From positions 630,610 to 694,609 of the forward strand of contig NZ_JAFMTQ010000001.1 of NCBI RefSeq assembly GCF_026126405.1: 64,000 bases of DNA, read 5' to 3'. Position 1 is the first letter of the stretch. Each line of letters opens with the position of its first letter. The position numbers were made by a program, and so were the translations under genes. Positions 1 through 10,609 of the stretch are shown piece after piece. The notes below the pieces were generated by a model, which had not been told where the DNA came from, ran no database searches, and saw nothing but the letters and a program-made list of their open reading frames with translations. The DNA comes from Aureitalea sp. L0-47 (GTDB lineage: Bacteria; Bacteroidota; Bacteroidia; Flavobacteriales; Flavobacteriaceae).

Positions 1-474
1 CCAATCAACATACTCTCCATGTTAGGTATTATTGCCCTCATTGGTATTATGGTGAACGATGGTTTGGTACTCATAGGTAAATTCAACATAAACCTAAGAG
101 AAGGTATGAGTTTTGACGATGCCATTTACGCGGCGGGTAAGTCAAGGTTTAGGGCTATTTTCCTGACCTCGCTTACAACTATTGCAGGTTTAACTCCATT
201 GATCTTCGAGAAGAGCCGACAAGCACAGTTCCTGAAACCAATGGCCATTTCCATTGCCTACGGTATTGGTTTTGCCACATTATTGACGTTGTTAATGCTA
301 CCCTTATTTTTATCTGTAAACAACAACCTAAAGGTGAATGTAAAGTGGTTGATCACTGGTAAAAAAGTAAGTAAAGAGGAAGTTGAAAGGGCTATTATGG
401 AACAGAAGGAAGAAGAAACCTATGGCTCTGATAAGGATGATAGGATAGAAACGAATTCAAAAGAGGCCTCATGA
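1..474 (+). CDS. RND efflux pump, inner-membrane transporter (C-terminal part)
   Basis: The reading frame is open from base 1, so this is the C-terminal end of a gene that begins outside the window. About 157 residues are visible. They contain two long hydrophobic segments and the GIMVNDGLVL and SRFRAIFLTSLTTIAGLTPL stretches typical of the last transmembrane block of AcrB/MexB-type (HAE-1) resistance-nodulation-division transporters. Such proteins are proton-driven exporters that work with a periplasmic adaptor and a TolC channel. The tail after the last membrane segment is rich in Glu, Lys and Asp and is cytoplasmic. The stop codon overlaps the start of the TolC-like gene (ATGA), so the two are one operon. 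The substrate cannot be inferred. Confidence 0.9.
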   Translation, partial: PINILSMLGIIALIGIMVNDGLVLIGKFNINLREGMSFDDAIYAAGKSRFRAIFLTSLTTIAGLTPLIFEKSRQAQFLKPMAISIAYGIGFATLLTLLMLPLFLSVNNNLKVNVKWLITGKKVSKEEVERAIMEQKEEETYGSDKDDRIETNSKEAS

Positions 475-1832
475 GAAAGTTCCTGTTTTATATAGTGGCT
501 GTGATCCTGATGTTCAGTGGACGTTCCTTCGGGCAGGAGGATATGGTTGAATTACTCGATAAGGAAGATGCAATTGCCTTGATGCTGGAAAATAACTTCT
601 CGGTTCAAATTGCCAGGAACAATGTAAATATTGCCGAAAACAATGCCGGGATACTGAATTCGGGTTACCTGCCAACACTCTTCGGACTAGCCGGTGGGAA
701 TTATGATAATACGACATCGACCACCGACTTTAACGGTGCGCTGGACAATCAAGGAAATCCTCGGCCTGATATCACAATAGAAGATGCGGAAACAAGAGCC
801 TTGAATGCGAGTATTAACCTGGACTACACCCTCTTTGATGGTCTTGGCAGATTATACAACTATAAATCCCTGAAAGAACAGTATCAGTTATCCGAGCTCC
901 AGGCCCGACAAACCATAGAGGAAACAGCGGTTCAATTGCTCGTAGTCTATTACGATGTTGCCAGGTTGAAGGAAAATGTGGCTGTGCTTGAGACTGCGCT
1001 TGAGATCAGTAAGGAAAGAGAAGTAAGGGCGCAATATCAATTCGATTATGGCCAGGTGAGGAAGCTGGATCTCTTAAATGCCAGGGTAGATGTGAATACG
1101 GATAGTATCAACTTACTCAACGCCCGACAACAATTGTTGAACGCAAAACGCGATCTGAACCTATTGCTGAACAGGGACCTGGAAACTACGTTTAGGGTAG
1201 ATACTACTGTTACTTTCGTGAACGAGCTGGAGTTGGAGTCCTATGTTGCTTCGGTAGAAGAAAACAATGTGCGATTGCTGCAGGCGGAAAAGAACCTTGA
1301 GATCACTGACTATACGTTAAAGCGAAACAGAGGCCTCTTGTTACCAACGGTTGGGCTTTCGGGTAGTTATGGCTGGAATCGTTCCGAAAACCCCGCTTCG
1401 GCTTTCTTTCCCGGTACAATTCGGACTTCAGCATCGTTGAATGTTGGTTTGAATTTACGGTGGAATTTATTCGATGGAGGTAATGCCTACACCACTATAC
1501 GTAATTCAAAGATCGCCATTGAAAACCAGGAGCTGGTAAAGTCACAGTTCCAGCAGGAAGTGTACAGGGATCTTGCCAATGCAAAGGGAGATTACGATAA
1601 TGCTTTATATATCTATGGCTTACAGGAACAGAATGTTCTTACGAACAAAGACAATTTTGAACGATCCAGGGAACAATTGAAGTTGGGGCAGATCTCAAGC
1701 CTGGAATTCAGGCAGGCTCAGATCAATCTCTTGAATGCTCAGACCACTCGGAACGCGGCTAAGTACAACGCTAAAGCTGCCGAGGCACGTTTACTACAAC
1801 TGGTAGGACAGTTACTTAATGTACCTTTCTAA
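471..1832 (+). CDS. TolC family outer membrane efflux protein
   Basis: A 453-residue protein with an N-terminal signal peptide (about residues 1-21, ending SFGQ). Two repeated helical halves follow, as in outer membrane efflux proteins of the TolC/OprM family, with typical FDG-type turns (TLFDGLGRL near residue 120 and WNLFDGGNAY near 330) and long coiled helices rich in Ala, Gln and Asn. The length fits the family. It starts inside the stop codon of the RND transporter (ATGA), which implies translational coupling and a shared tripartite pump. It would form the outer membrane channel through which the RND protein discharges its substrate. Confidence 0.93.
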   Translation: MRKFLFYIVAVILMFSGRSFGQEDMVELLDKEDAIALMLENNFSVQIARNNVNIAENNAGILNSGYLPTLFGLAGGNYDNTTSTTDFNGALDNQGNPRPDITIEDAETRALNASINLDYTLFDGLGRLYNYKSLKEQYQLSELQARQTIEETAVQLLVVYYDVARLKENVAVLETALEISKEREVRAQYQFDYGQVRKLDLLNARVDVNTDSINLLNARQQLLNAKRDLNLLLNRDLETTFRVDTTVTFVNELELESYVASVEENNVRLLQAEKNLEITDYTLKRNRGLLLPTVGLSGSYGWNRSENPASAFFPGTIRTSASLNVGLNLRWNLFDGGNAYTTIRNSKIAIENQELVKSQFQQEVYRDLANAKGDYDNALYIYGLQEQNVLTNKDNFERSREQLKLGQISSLEFRQAQINLLNAQTTRNAAKYNAKAAEARLLQLVGQLLNVPF

Positions 1833-1838
1833 CTTACA

Positions 1839-2018
1839 ATGGAAGAACACTATTTTCAATGTCCGTATTGCTGGGAGGAGATCTCCATGCTTTTGGACCC
1901 TTCTGAGTCTCAGACCTATGTAGAAGATTGCGAGGTGTGTTGTAATCCCATCGAACTTCGAGTAACCTTCGAAAATGGAATGCTTATTGCTTTTGAAGCC
2001 GTGAGCATTGAGCAATAA
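1839..2018 (+). CDS. CPXCG motif-containing cysteine-rich protein
   Basis: A 59-residue ORF starting 6 bases after the TolC stop. It begins MEEHYFQCPYCWEEIS and carries a second Cys cluster (DCEVCC near residues 30-35), so there are two CxxC-like pairs that can bind zinc, followed by RVTFENG. This matches the small CPXCG cysteine-rich family found in many proteobacteria and Bacteroidota, whose function is unknown. It is probably the last gene of the pump operon by position only. The short spacing and the Cys spacing make a chance ORF unlikely. Confidence 0.8.
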   Translation: MEEHYFQCPYCWEEISMLLDPSESQTYVEDCEVCCNPIELRVTFENGMLIAFEAVSIEQ

Positions 2019-2026
2019 ATCTAAAG

Positions 2027-2061
2027 TTGGTTTTGTGTAAAGTATAATTATTGTATCTTTG
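2027..2061 (+). promoter_or_regulatory. Bacteroidota promoter for tRNA-Met
   Basis: TATCTTTG at 2054-2061 matches the Bacteroidota -7 consensus TAnnTTTG exactly. A TTTG at 2032-2035 lies at about the expected -33 distance. The initiator tRNA begins 11 bases downstream. Confidence 0.7.
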
Positions 2062-2071
2062 CCGTCCACAT

Positions 2072-2144
<73 letters not shown>

Positions 2145-2150
2145 CTAGGA

Positions 2151-2180
2151 AATCCGGTTTCAACAGAAACCGGATTTTTT
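2151..2180 (+). terminator. Rho-independent terminator after tRNA
   Basis: AATCCGGTTT, a six-base loop and AAACCGGATT form a perfect 10-bp hairpin followed by a run of T, immediately downstream of the tRNA. Confidence 0.85.
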
Positions 2181-2264
2181 ATTTCAGTAAATATGGAATG
2201 GATTTCAGAATTTTTCTGAAATAAAAAATCCAGCGTTGCGTAGCAACGAGGATTTCCTTGTAAT

Positions 2265-2781
2265 GCTCCCCCAATTCTGGACCATTTTACATTCCGAAGG
2301 AATGTGAAATGAATCCAACTGTTATAGAATACTATGTTACATGCCCGCGCGGCAGTCTGGCCCGTTCGCTAAAAGTGTTTACTGGACACTTTTTTTACGC
2401 TCCGTCCTCTTGTTAAGCTCCCCCAATTCTGGACCATTTTGCATTCCGAAGGAATGTGAAATGAATCCAACTGCTAAAGAATGCTATGTAACAGGCCTAC
2501 GCGGCAGTCTGGCCCGTTCGCTAAAAGTGTCCACTGGACACTTTTTTTGCGCTCCGTCCTCTTGTAAAGCTCCCCCAATTCTGGACCATTTTGCATTCCG
2601 AAGGAATGTGAAATGAATCCAACTGCTAAAGAATGCTATGTAACAGGCCAACGCGGCAGTCTGGCCCGTTCGCTAAAAGTGTCCACTGGACACTTTTTTT
2701 GCGCTCCGTCCTCTTGTAAAGCTCCCCCTACTTTGGACCATTTTGCATTCCGCAGGAATGTGAAATGAATCCAACTGTTAT
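2265..2781. repeat. 152-bp tandem repeat (3 full copies plus a partial) with REP-like hairpin
   Basis: Three direct copies with an exact 152-bp period start at 2265, 2417 and 2569. A partial fourth copy starts at 2721. Copies 2 and 3 are almost identical; copy 1 has several substitutions. Each unit contains a short inverted repeat (CATTCCG/CGGAATG type) and, read on the minus strand, a hairpin of type AGTGTCC-AGT-GGACACT flanked by GAGGACGGAGCGC and GGGCCAGACTGC. The same flanks surround hairpins next to the DUF6090 genes near 53.2 and 54.0 kb. There are no spacers, so this is not CRISPR. The small ORFs in this region overlie the repeat and look non-coding. Confidence 0.9.
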
Positions 2782-2813
2782 TGCGATAATTCGATTTCAC
2801 TATAACCGCAAAT

Positions 2814-3098
2814 TTAACTGAATACATATTCAGAAAACAAATACGCGATCACTACAGCCAGAATAATTGAGACAGTAAATAGTATGATCTCACGATTTCT
2901 GCGCTTCCTGGATTTGAGCCTGAGCTCCTTTTTAAGATGATGCATCATATCGGGATGGGCTCCCTCATCTTCTATGCGGTCTCCTTTTTTAGATCTTAGG
3001 AATTTAAACGACCGCGGGCCTTCCTTCTTCCTTCGGCGAAGGTCCTTCATGCGCTCGTTGTGCGCTTTTAATCGTCCATATGATCCGTCAATAGGCAT
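2814..3098 (-). CDS. Small C-terminally anchored membrane protein, unknown
   Basis: A 94-residue protein with a very basic, Arg/Lys-rich N-terminal two thirds (RMKDLRRRKKEG, LKSRKRRNRE) and one hydrophobic helix at about residues 71-90. It is probably a tail-anchored protein with a cytoplasmic basic domain. It lies 20 bases downstream of the serine hydrolase on the same strand and may be co-transcribed. I do not recognise the family. Confidence 0.6.
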   Translation of the reverse strand: MPIDGSYGRLKAHNERMKDLRRRKKEGPRSFKFLRSKKGDRIEDEGAHPDMMHHLKKELRLKSRKRRNREIILFTVSIILAVVIAYLFSEYVFS

Positions 3099-3118
3099 AT
3101 CATCCCTATTAGTACAAT

Positions 3119-4216
3119 TTAATCTTCTTTAGTTACCGAATAGAGAATGATATCCTTAACAATAGCAAATGGCAGTTTTCCTTCTTCTGAATTGTACGCG
3201 CCACCCGTAAAAACAGCCACCATATTAAATTCCTCGAAGATCATGATATATTGTCCGCCGTTCCCAGTGGCCACAGTGGCTGTGGTTTGTATGTTGTGCA
3301 ATCGAAAGGGAATTCTCCACCACTGATAACCGTAGTCCATGCCTGTGATCTGTGTTTGTGCCGCAGTTGATTCCTCGATCCACTGTTCTGAAACTATTTG
3401 CTGGTCACCCCAAGCACCCTTGTTAAGAATCAATTGTCCAATCTTCCCCATATCCCTTGGCGTCATATACAATCGTTTGGAAGAAGGGATCACTTCTTTT
3501 TTCGAGGTATGCCCCCAGCTGAGGTTTGCTATTCCCATAGGTTCAAACAAGTACTTCGCTCCAAATTCATCGATAGACATCCCTGATGCCTGGCTAACGA
3601 TTTCGGCCATTAGTATGGTGCCCATGGAACAGTAGTTAGCTACCGTCCCGGGATCGTTCACCATTGGCAGGTTGAGCGTGAACTGGATCCAGTCTTTCTT
3701 TCGATAAACCTTGTCTTCCTGTCCGGCCGAACTTTGATCCCAATCGTTGCAATCGAGTCCGGTAGACATGGTGATGAGGTGCCTGATCGTGATTTCTTCC
3801 TTCCTGGGATCCAAATTCTTCTTTGCCTTGTGCGTTTTCAGGTATTTTGAAATAGGATCGTCTATACTTTCGATATACCCTTTGTCCAAAGCAATTCCCA
3901 GGAGCAGGGATCGAACGCTTTTTGTTGCAGAACGCAGGTCATGCTGGGTATTACGATCATGATCGTTGAAATACTCTTCAAGTAGCAATGTGCCGTCTTT
4001 AATAAGCAGGAAGCTGTGCATTTTGTGAGGCGCGGGTCGCAGTTGATTGAACAACATATGAAATCGTGTAGTATCGATCGCCTTTGATTCGAGGCTGGCT
4101 GTTTTCCATCCGTCCTCTAAAGTCTTCGGAACCTGATATTGATATGGATCTTGTGCTATGACCCGGGAAAGGGAACAAACAATCAAGGTAAGTACCAGAA
4201 AATATCTTGTCTTCAT
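3119..4216 (-). CDS. Serine hydrolase, beta-lactamase class C / DD-peptidase family
   Basis: A 365-residue exported protein. I chose the ATG at 4216 because it gives a signal peptide (MKTRYFLVLTLIVCSLSRVIAQ); a longer frame upstream has no plausible start region. It shows the SxxK nucleophile motif (SATK in RSATKSVRSLL) and a YCS in place of YxN. The C-terminal GNGGQ stretch sits where the KTG/HxG box is normally found. The family covers penicillin-binding esterases, amidases and peptidases, and the substrate cannot be told from sequence. The small basic membrane protein follows on the same strand. Confidence 0.85.
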   Translation of the reverse strand: MKTRYFLVLTLIVCSLSRVIAQDPYQYQVPKTLEDGWKTASLESKAIDTTRFHMLFNQLRPAPHKMHSFLLIKDGTLLLEEYFNDHDRNTQHDLRSATKSVRSLLLGIALDKGYIESIDDPISKYLKTHKAKKNLDPRKEEITIRHLITMSTGLDCNDWDQSSAGQEDKVYRKKDWIQFTLNLPMVNDPGTVANYCSMGTILMAEIVSQASGMSIDEFGAKYLFEPMGIANLSWGHTSKKEVIPSSKRLYMTPRDMGKIGQLILNKGAWGDQQIVSEQWIEESTAAQTQITGMDYGYQWWRIPFRLHNIQTTATVATGNGGQYIMIFEEFNMVAVFTGGAYNSEEGKLPFAIVKDIILYSVTKED

Positions 4217-4338
4217 AGTGATCACTTCGGATTTAAAAAGGTGTTTTCCGAAGATACAATTATCCTGAGATATGTTGATTATACCATCTGAAATAGGAGG
4301 CGAAAACTGACCCATAAACCATCCTTATAAGAAAATAA

Positions 4339-6645
<2,307 letters not shown>

Positions 6646-6677
6646 ATGATTTAAGTATTTAGTGTTTAATTGAGAGC

Positions 6678-6710
6678 GAAGGCGGGTCTTAGGATCTGCC
6701 TTCTTTGTTT
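6678..6710 (+). terminator. Probable terminator after katG
   Basis: The GAAGGC arm at 6678-6683 pairs with GCCTTC at 6698-6703, with partial inner pairing, followed by a T-rich run (TTTGTTT). It lies about 30 bases after the katG stop. Confidence 0.5.
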
Positions 6711-6770
6711 AATAAAAATGAAAAATGTTAAACAAAAATAAAAACTAATGATTTAACGAATACATCCGCC

Positions 6771-6778
6771 TACATTTG
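6771..6778 (+). promoter_or_regulatory. Promoter, -7 box giving a near-leaderless transcript
   Basis: TACATTTG at 6771-6778 fits TAnnTTTG. The ATG of the prenyltransferase is at 6786, so the expected transcription start falls at or within a few bases of the start codon. No clear -33 TTTG is visible. Confidence 0.45.
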
Positions 6779-6785
6779 TAAGGCT

Positions 6786-7637
6786 ATGAAATTGAAGGCA
6801 AAACAGGTCTTGCTCATATCCAGACCCAGATTTTGGATGTACGTTCTTGGTACTTTCCTGGTTGGGATGATCGCGTCGGGTAACCCGTTTGGATATGACG
6901 AATCTACGGTGCTGTTACTTGTAGCTTTCGGGCTGTTCTTCTCGCTGCCTGCCAACTTGCTCATTTACGGGGTAAACGATATTTACGACTACGACACGGA
7001 TATCCACAACGATAAAAAAACAAAATACGAGCAGTTACTGCCGCCGGTAACCCACAAACGGCTCTGGTTGATCATTGCGTTGATCTGCCTACCTTTTATT
7101 CCTCTGCTGTTTATAGTGAATAAGGCGACCTTGTTAACCGTTGTGATATTCGTCTTTACAGGATTGTTTTATTCGGCACCGCCTATCAGGGCGAAAAGTA
7201 AACCACCACTGGATCTGCTCTTCTCTGCGATCATCTATGTTTCACCTGCGTTAATCGGTTATTTTGCTACCGGAAGGTCAAACCTTGAATGGCTCGCCGT
7301 AATAGGAGGGCTACTATGGGCCTTTGGAATGCAGACTTATTCGGCAGTTCCTGATATTGAGGCAGACAGGAAAGCAGGTGTTGAAACCCTTGCTACTTAT
7401 TTAGGGGAACGAAAAGCTCTTTGGTTTTGTCTTGTGGCCTTTCTTCTGTCGGCGATGATCGGTGTCTTCTATGTTGGCTTCATCGCTGCTATTCTGGGAA
7501 TCATTTACCTTTCTATGATACTTTTGTCATTGTTCAACAGAACGAAGCTTTTCAACTATTACACTTATTTCCCCGTGATTAATGTACTCGCAGGGGGAAT
7601 ATTGTTCTTCTACCTTTTCTTTTTAATGGTGCTTTAA
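6786..7637 (+). CDS. UbiA family prenyltransferase, probably carotenoid-related
   Basis: A 283-residue integral membrane prenyltransferase with about eight hydrophobic segments. The two Asp-rich, Mg-diphosphate-binding motifs are present: NDIYDYDTD (about residues 61-69) and DIEADRKAG (about 191-199). Its 3' end overlaps by 4 bp the convergent CrtI-type desaturase gene. UbiA enzymes paired with CrtI-type desaturases include lycopene elongases, which add C5 units to make C45/C50 carotenoids. That role is an inference from the neighbour; a quinone or other lipid substrate is possible. Confidence 0.85.
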   Translation: MKLKAKQVLLISRPRFWMYVLGTFLVGMIASGNPFGYDESTVLLLVAFGLFFSLPANLLIYGVNDIYDYDTDIHNDKKTKYEQLLPPVTHKRLWLIIALICLPFIPLLFIVNKATLLTVVIFVFTGLFYSAPPIRAKSKPPLDLLFSAIIYVSPALIGYFATGRSNLEWLAVIGGLLWAFGMQTYSAVPDIEADRKAGVETLATYLGERKALWFCLVAFLLSAMIGVFYVGFIAAILGIIYLSMILLSLFNRTKLFNYYTYFPVINVLAGGILFFYLFFLMVL

Positions 7638-9154
7638 GACCGGGAAATCGATTTCAAAGGATGTGGGTCCTTGATCCCTGTAATTCTTTTGTATACCAAT
7701 TCCGCAGATATTAGACAGATGGGCATTCCTATTCCCGGACTCGTACCGGCGCCCACATAATATAGATTTTTCACCTTTTTACTTTGATTGCGAGGTCTGC
7801 GAACCGTTTGCTTCAGCGTGTGAGCCAATCCAAGTGCAGTTCCTTTGTATGCGTTGTAATCTCTTCGGAAGTCATCACCCCAGAAATCACGTTCGGTAAC
7901 GATATAATCTTCAATATCGGGCAATTCCAGATCGACCTTCATCATGTCGAGTATCTTTTGTCGGTAGTTCGTCATGTCGGCTTCCGAAAGATTCAATCCT
8001 GGGGGAATTGGGACAAGAACAAACAAATTGTCTGTACCCGGAGGTGCTAATTCCGGATCGGTTTCTGTGGGTTTGCATATGTAGTAGCTTGGATCTTCCG
8101 GAAGTCTGGGTTGATCGAATAGCTCGGTGAAATTCTGCTTCCAGTCTGCGCCAAACCGTAGGTTATGATGACTTAAGAGTTCTATCTTCCTGTCCATACC
8201 CAAATACATGATGAAGGCGCTTGGACTAAGCTCAACCTTATCCCAGTAGGGTTGCGGATAGGTCTGGAACGGCTTGTCCAGTAGTTGGGTTTCAGTAAAC
8301 CACAGATCGGCGTTCGATATAACTTTGTCTGCCTTGATTCTAGTTCCGTTTTCAAGGGTCACACCAACAGCCCTTTTCCCTTCAACATCGATTGCTTTAA
8401 CCGGAGCGTTACGAATAAATTGAGTTCCGTGTTTTTCGTTAATACGCACTAACGCTTTAACGATCTCATAAATACCACCCTTGGGATAATAGACTCCCAT
8501 CTCGAAATCGATGAAGTTCATGATGTTATACATGGCCGGTGTTTTGGCGGGATCGGAGCCCAGGAAGACGAGAGTGTATTCCAGGATCTTTTTCAGTCGG
8601 TCACTTGTGAACCATTTGTTCAGGTAGGATTCCATGGTTTGGAAAGGATTAAGTTCGATGCCCTTCTTAATGAGTTTCCAACTCAGAAAATCCATAGAAA
8701 ATCCCAGGTTGCGAAACATGAAATTATGTTTTGCCATGGCGTATTGTTCTCCGGAACGTCTGAGGTATTCCTTCAGTTTCGGACTTACACCTGGCTCAAG
8801 TTTTTCAAACAGAGGGAGGTCTTTTTCCAGGTCGGAATGGATATCGACCACGGGAAGTTCTTTGTCGTTCGAAAAGAATACCCGGTAGGAGGGAGAGAGT
8901 TTCACAAGATCCAGATGATCCGATATGTTTTCATCCAGCAGCGAAAAATAATGTTCAAAAACATCGGGCATGAGGTACCATGATGGCCCCATGTCGAAGG
9001 TGTAGCCGTCTTTTTCGAAGATATTTGCGCGACCACCGAGGGTGTCGTTCTTTTCAATGACAGTTACCTTGTGACCGGACTTCGCAAGTAAGGCGGCGGC
9101 TCCTAATCCTCCGATACCGGAACCAATGATTAGCACATGGTCTTTCTTTTTCAT
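7634..9154 (-). CDS. CrtI-type phytoene/carotenoid desaturase (FAD-dependent)
   Basis: A 506-residue flavoprotein of the carotenoid desaturase family. The N-terminal Rossmann motif GSGIGGLGAAALLAKSGHKV binds FAD. The GGRANIFEKDGYTFDMGPSW stretch and the C-terminal YVGAGTSPGIGMPICLISAE are typical of CrtI, CrtN and CrtD. I start it at 9154 (MKKKDH), since a frame 10 codons longer adds only an unlikely N-terminus. It introduces double bonds into a carotenoid backbone at the membrane. Whether it acts on phytoene or on a later intermediate (CrtD-like) cannot be told here. It converges on the prenyltransferase gene with a 4-bp overlap. Confidence 0.9.
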   Translation of the reverse strand: MKKKDHVLIIGSGIGGLGAAALLAKSGHKVTVIEKNDTLGGRANIFEKDGYTFDMGPSWYLMPDVFEHYFSLLDENISDHLDLVKLSPSYRVFFSNDKELPVVDIHSDLEKDLPLFEKLEPGVSPKLKEYLRRSGEQYAMAKHNFMFRNLGFSMDFLSWKLIKKGIELNPFQTMESYLNKWFTSDRLKKILEYTLVFLGSDPAKTPAMYNIMNFIDFEMGVYYPKGGIYEIVKALVRINEKHGTQFIRNAPVKAIDVEGKRAVGVTLENGTRIKADKVISNADLWFTETQLLDKPFQTYPQPYWDKVELSPSAFIMYLGMDRKIELLSHHNLRFGADWKQNFTELFDQPRLPEDPSYYICKPTETDPELAPPGTDNLFVLVPIPPGLNLSEADMTNYRQKILDMMKVDLELPDIEDYIVTERDFWGDDFRRDYNAYKGTALGLAHTLKQTVRRPRNQSKKVKNLYYVGAGTSPGIGMPICLISAELVYKRITGIKDPHPLKSISRS

Positions 9155-9159
9155 ATTCA

Positions 9160-9167
9160 AAAATAAC
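9160..9167 (-). promoter_or_regulatory. Promoter, -7 box of the desaturase gene, near-leaderless
   Basis: On the minus strand TATTTTTG sits three bases before the ATG at 9154. A TTG lies about 20 bases upstream of it. The transcript would start at about the start codon. This supports the shorter protein start. Confidence 0.45.
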
Positions 9168-9233
9168 CCAGTGCTTTGAGGCAATCAATTATTTAAGAAT
9201 GATTTATGATAGTAGGGATTAGCTGATTTTCAG

Positions 9234-9704
9234 TTAGGAGGCGGCGATTAATTTTCTTAGGAGGGAGATTTGTCCCAGGTGATAATAGGAGTGTTCGATA
9301 AGCCCTTCGATATTTCTTCGGATGGTGCCGTATTTTGGGTCGGCGAATACCTGGTTTAAGTCGGTATCGCTCATTCTGTCGACCTTCTCCGCGAACTTTT
9401 CAGCATTATCCTTCAGCTCCAATCGCAGCCCATTCCAGTCTTCTTCCGAAGTAATAGGAGACATGTCAAAACTATAGCTATCACTTATATCCAGGGTTCC
9501 GCCGTTAAGAAATTTAAGCACCCCTCCCAGGTAGTAATTCACATGGAAGGTAAGGGCAGCTATGGAATTTAACTGTTCGACCTTTCTGCAGGCCTCTTCC
9601 ATGCTTAGACCTGAGAGTGCCTTGGTGTAATTGGAATTTGCTATCCAGGTACCGTCGAGGAATACTTCCCGAATTCGTTTAGCGAGTTGTTTCCCGGTTT
9701 CCAT
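9234..9704 (-). CDS. DinB-like (DUF1572-type) four-helix protein
   Basis: A 156-residue protein with the helical DinB pattern. It has a His in the second helix (TFHVNYYLGGVL, near residue 53) and the C-terminal EHSYYHLGQISLLRK box with two His residues, the usual metal-binding set of the DinB/YfiT superfamily. Members are often thiol-dependent transferases or hydrolases, but most are uncharacterised. Same strand as the neighbouring desaturase gene, with an 80-base gap. Confidence 0.8.
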   Translation of the reverse strand: METGKQLAKRIREVFLDGTWIANSNYTKALSGLSMEEACRKVEQLNSIAALTFHVNYYLGGVLKFLNGGTLDISDSYSFDMSPITSEEDWNGLRLELKDNAEKFAEKVDRMSDTDLNQVFADPKYGTIRRNIEGLIEHSYYHLGQISLLRKLIAAS

Positions 9705-9823
9705 GGTTAAATATAATTAAAGAACAGCTCAATTCTCGAACCGAAGAGAAAACAAATTAATGCTACTTTGAGATAGAGGAGGTAACGTATCCGGCACCTG
9801 GCTGGTCTGCATACTGGAAGCTG

Positions 9824-10504
9824 TTATTCCGGATCCTCGTTAATGGGAGAGATCATTATATGCGCTCTATGAGTCCCCGGATTCATGATCCACGGATGAT
9901 TTGGAGCAATTGGTTTCTCTGGAAGCCCTGTGGACTCTGAAGTTGCGAACGGCAGATAGACCACATACCGGTATTTGGCACCTGCCACCACGGAAGTTTC
10001 AGGGTTATAAACTGTCTGAGAACCAAAATAGATATGCAAGGTAGACCCTGGTTTCCCCATGTCGAGCTTTCCAGCTTTAGCTTCTTCTTCCCGAATATTG
10101 AACACTTCACCTCCGGACTTTCCTTCTTTTCTCAATTCTCTTCCCCTCGCCATGAATGGTTCCAGGTCTTTGTGATAACAAGCTGCGTTGAAACCTTGTT
10201 TATTAGGATCGTCCGCAATGCAAATGAACTCATTGGTTCCCTCTTTCAAGGTCACGAATTCACCTGCATCGTTATATCCCAGGACAGTGCAGTTCGCTCT
10301 ATCTTCCTCCGGTGCCGCCATGAGGGCGGTAGCGATTCGTGCTTCTTCAGAATCGATCTCTACGAATCCTTCAGGGATTTCCGGAGTTTTTACTTCGCTG
10401 GTCTCTTTTTCCGGAGTTTCGGACACGGTTTCGTTTTTTTCCGAAGGAGAATTGCAGGCCATAAAAAGGCCAATTATAAATAGTGCTGCTATATTTCTGC
10501 TCAT
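9824..10504 (-). CDS. Lipoprotein of unknown function
   Basis: A 226-residue protein with a short signal sequence and lipobox (FMAC at residues 14-17), then a Glu/Thr-rich linker to about residue 45. The globular part holds four Cys residues (ANCTVLGY, EFICIAD, NAACYH) and a beta-rich C-terminal half (STLHIYFGS, YRYVVYLPF, THRAHIMISP). It is anchored to a membrane facing the periplasm or outside. I do not recognise a named family. Confidence 0.75.
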   Translation of the reverse strand: MSRNIAALFIIGLFMACNSPSEKNETVSETPEKETSEVKTPEIPEGFVEIDSEEARIATALMAAPEEDRANCTVLGYNDAGEFVTLKEGTNEFICIADDPNKQGFNAACYHKDLEPFMARGRELRKEGKSGGEVFNIREEEAKAGKLDMGKPGSTLHIYFGSQTVYNPETSVVAGAKYRYVVYLPFATSESTGLPEKPIAPNHPWIMNPGTHRAHIMISPINEDPE

Positions 10505-10609
10505 GGTTGAGAAGTTTTGGTGATATTGCTAATGGTTTAATTTTAAGATATTAAATTGATTTCAGACAGGAAAGAGCTTTGCTGTTTTTTTGCTTCGGAA
10601 GAAATCGTC

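Noticed and set aside
2265-2781. CRISPR array
   Set aside because: Units are directly adjacent 152-bp copies with no unique spacers, and no cas genes are present.
2341-2827. ORFs on both strands over the 152-bp repeats
   Set aside because: They repeat the same peptide because the DNA is repeated, and they read through the hairpins. There is no sign of coding selection.
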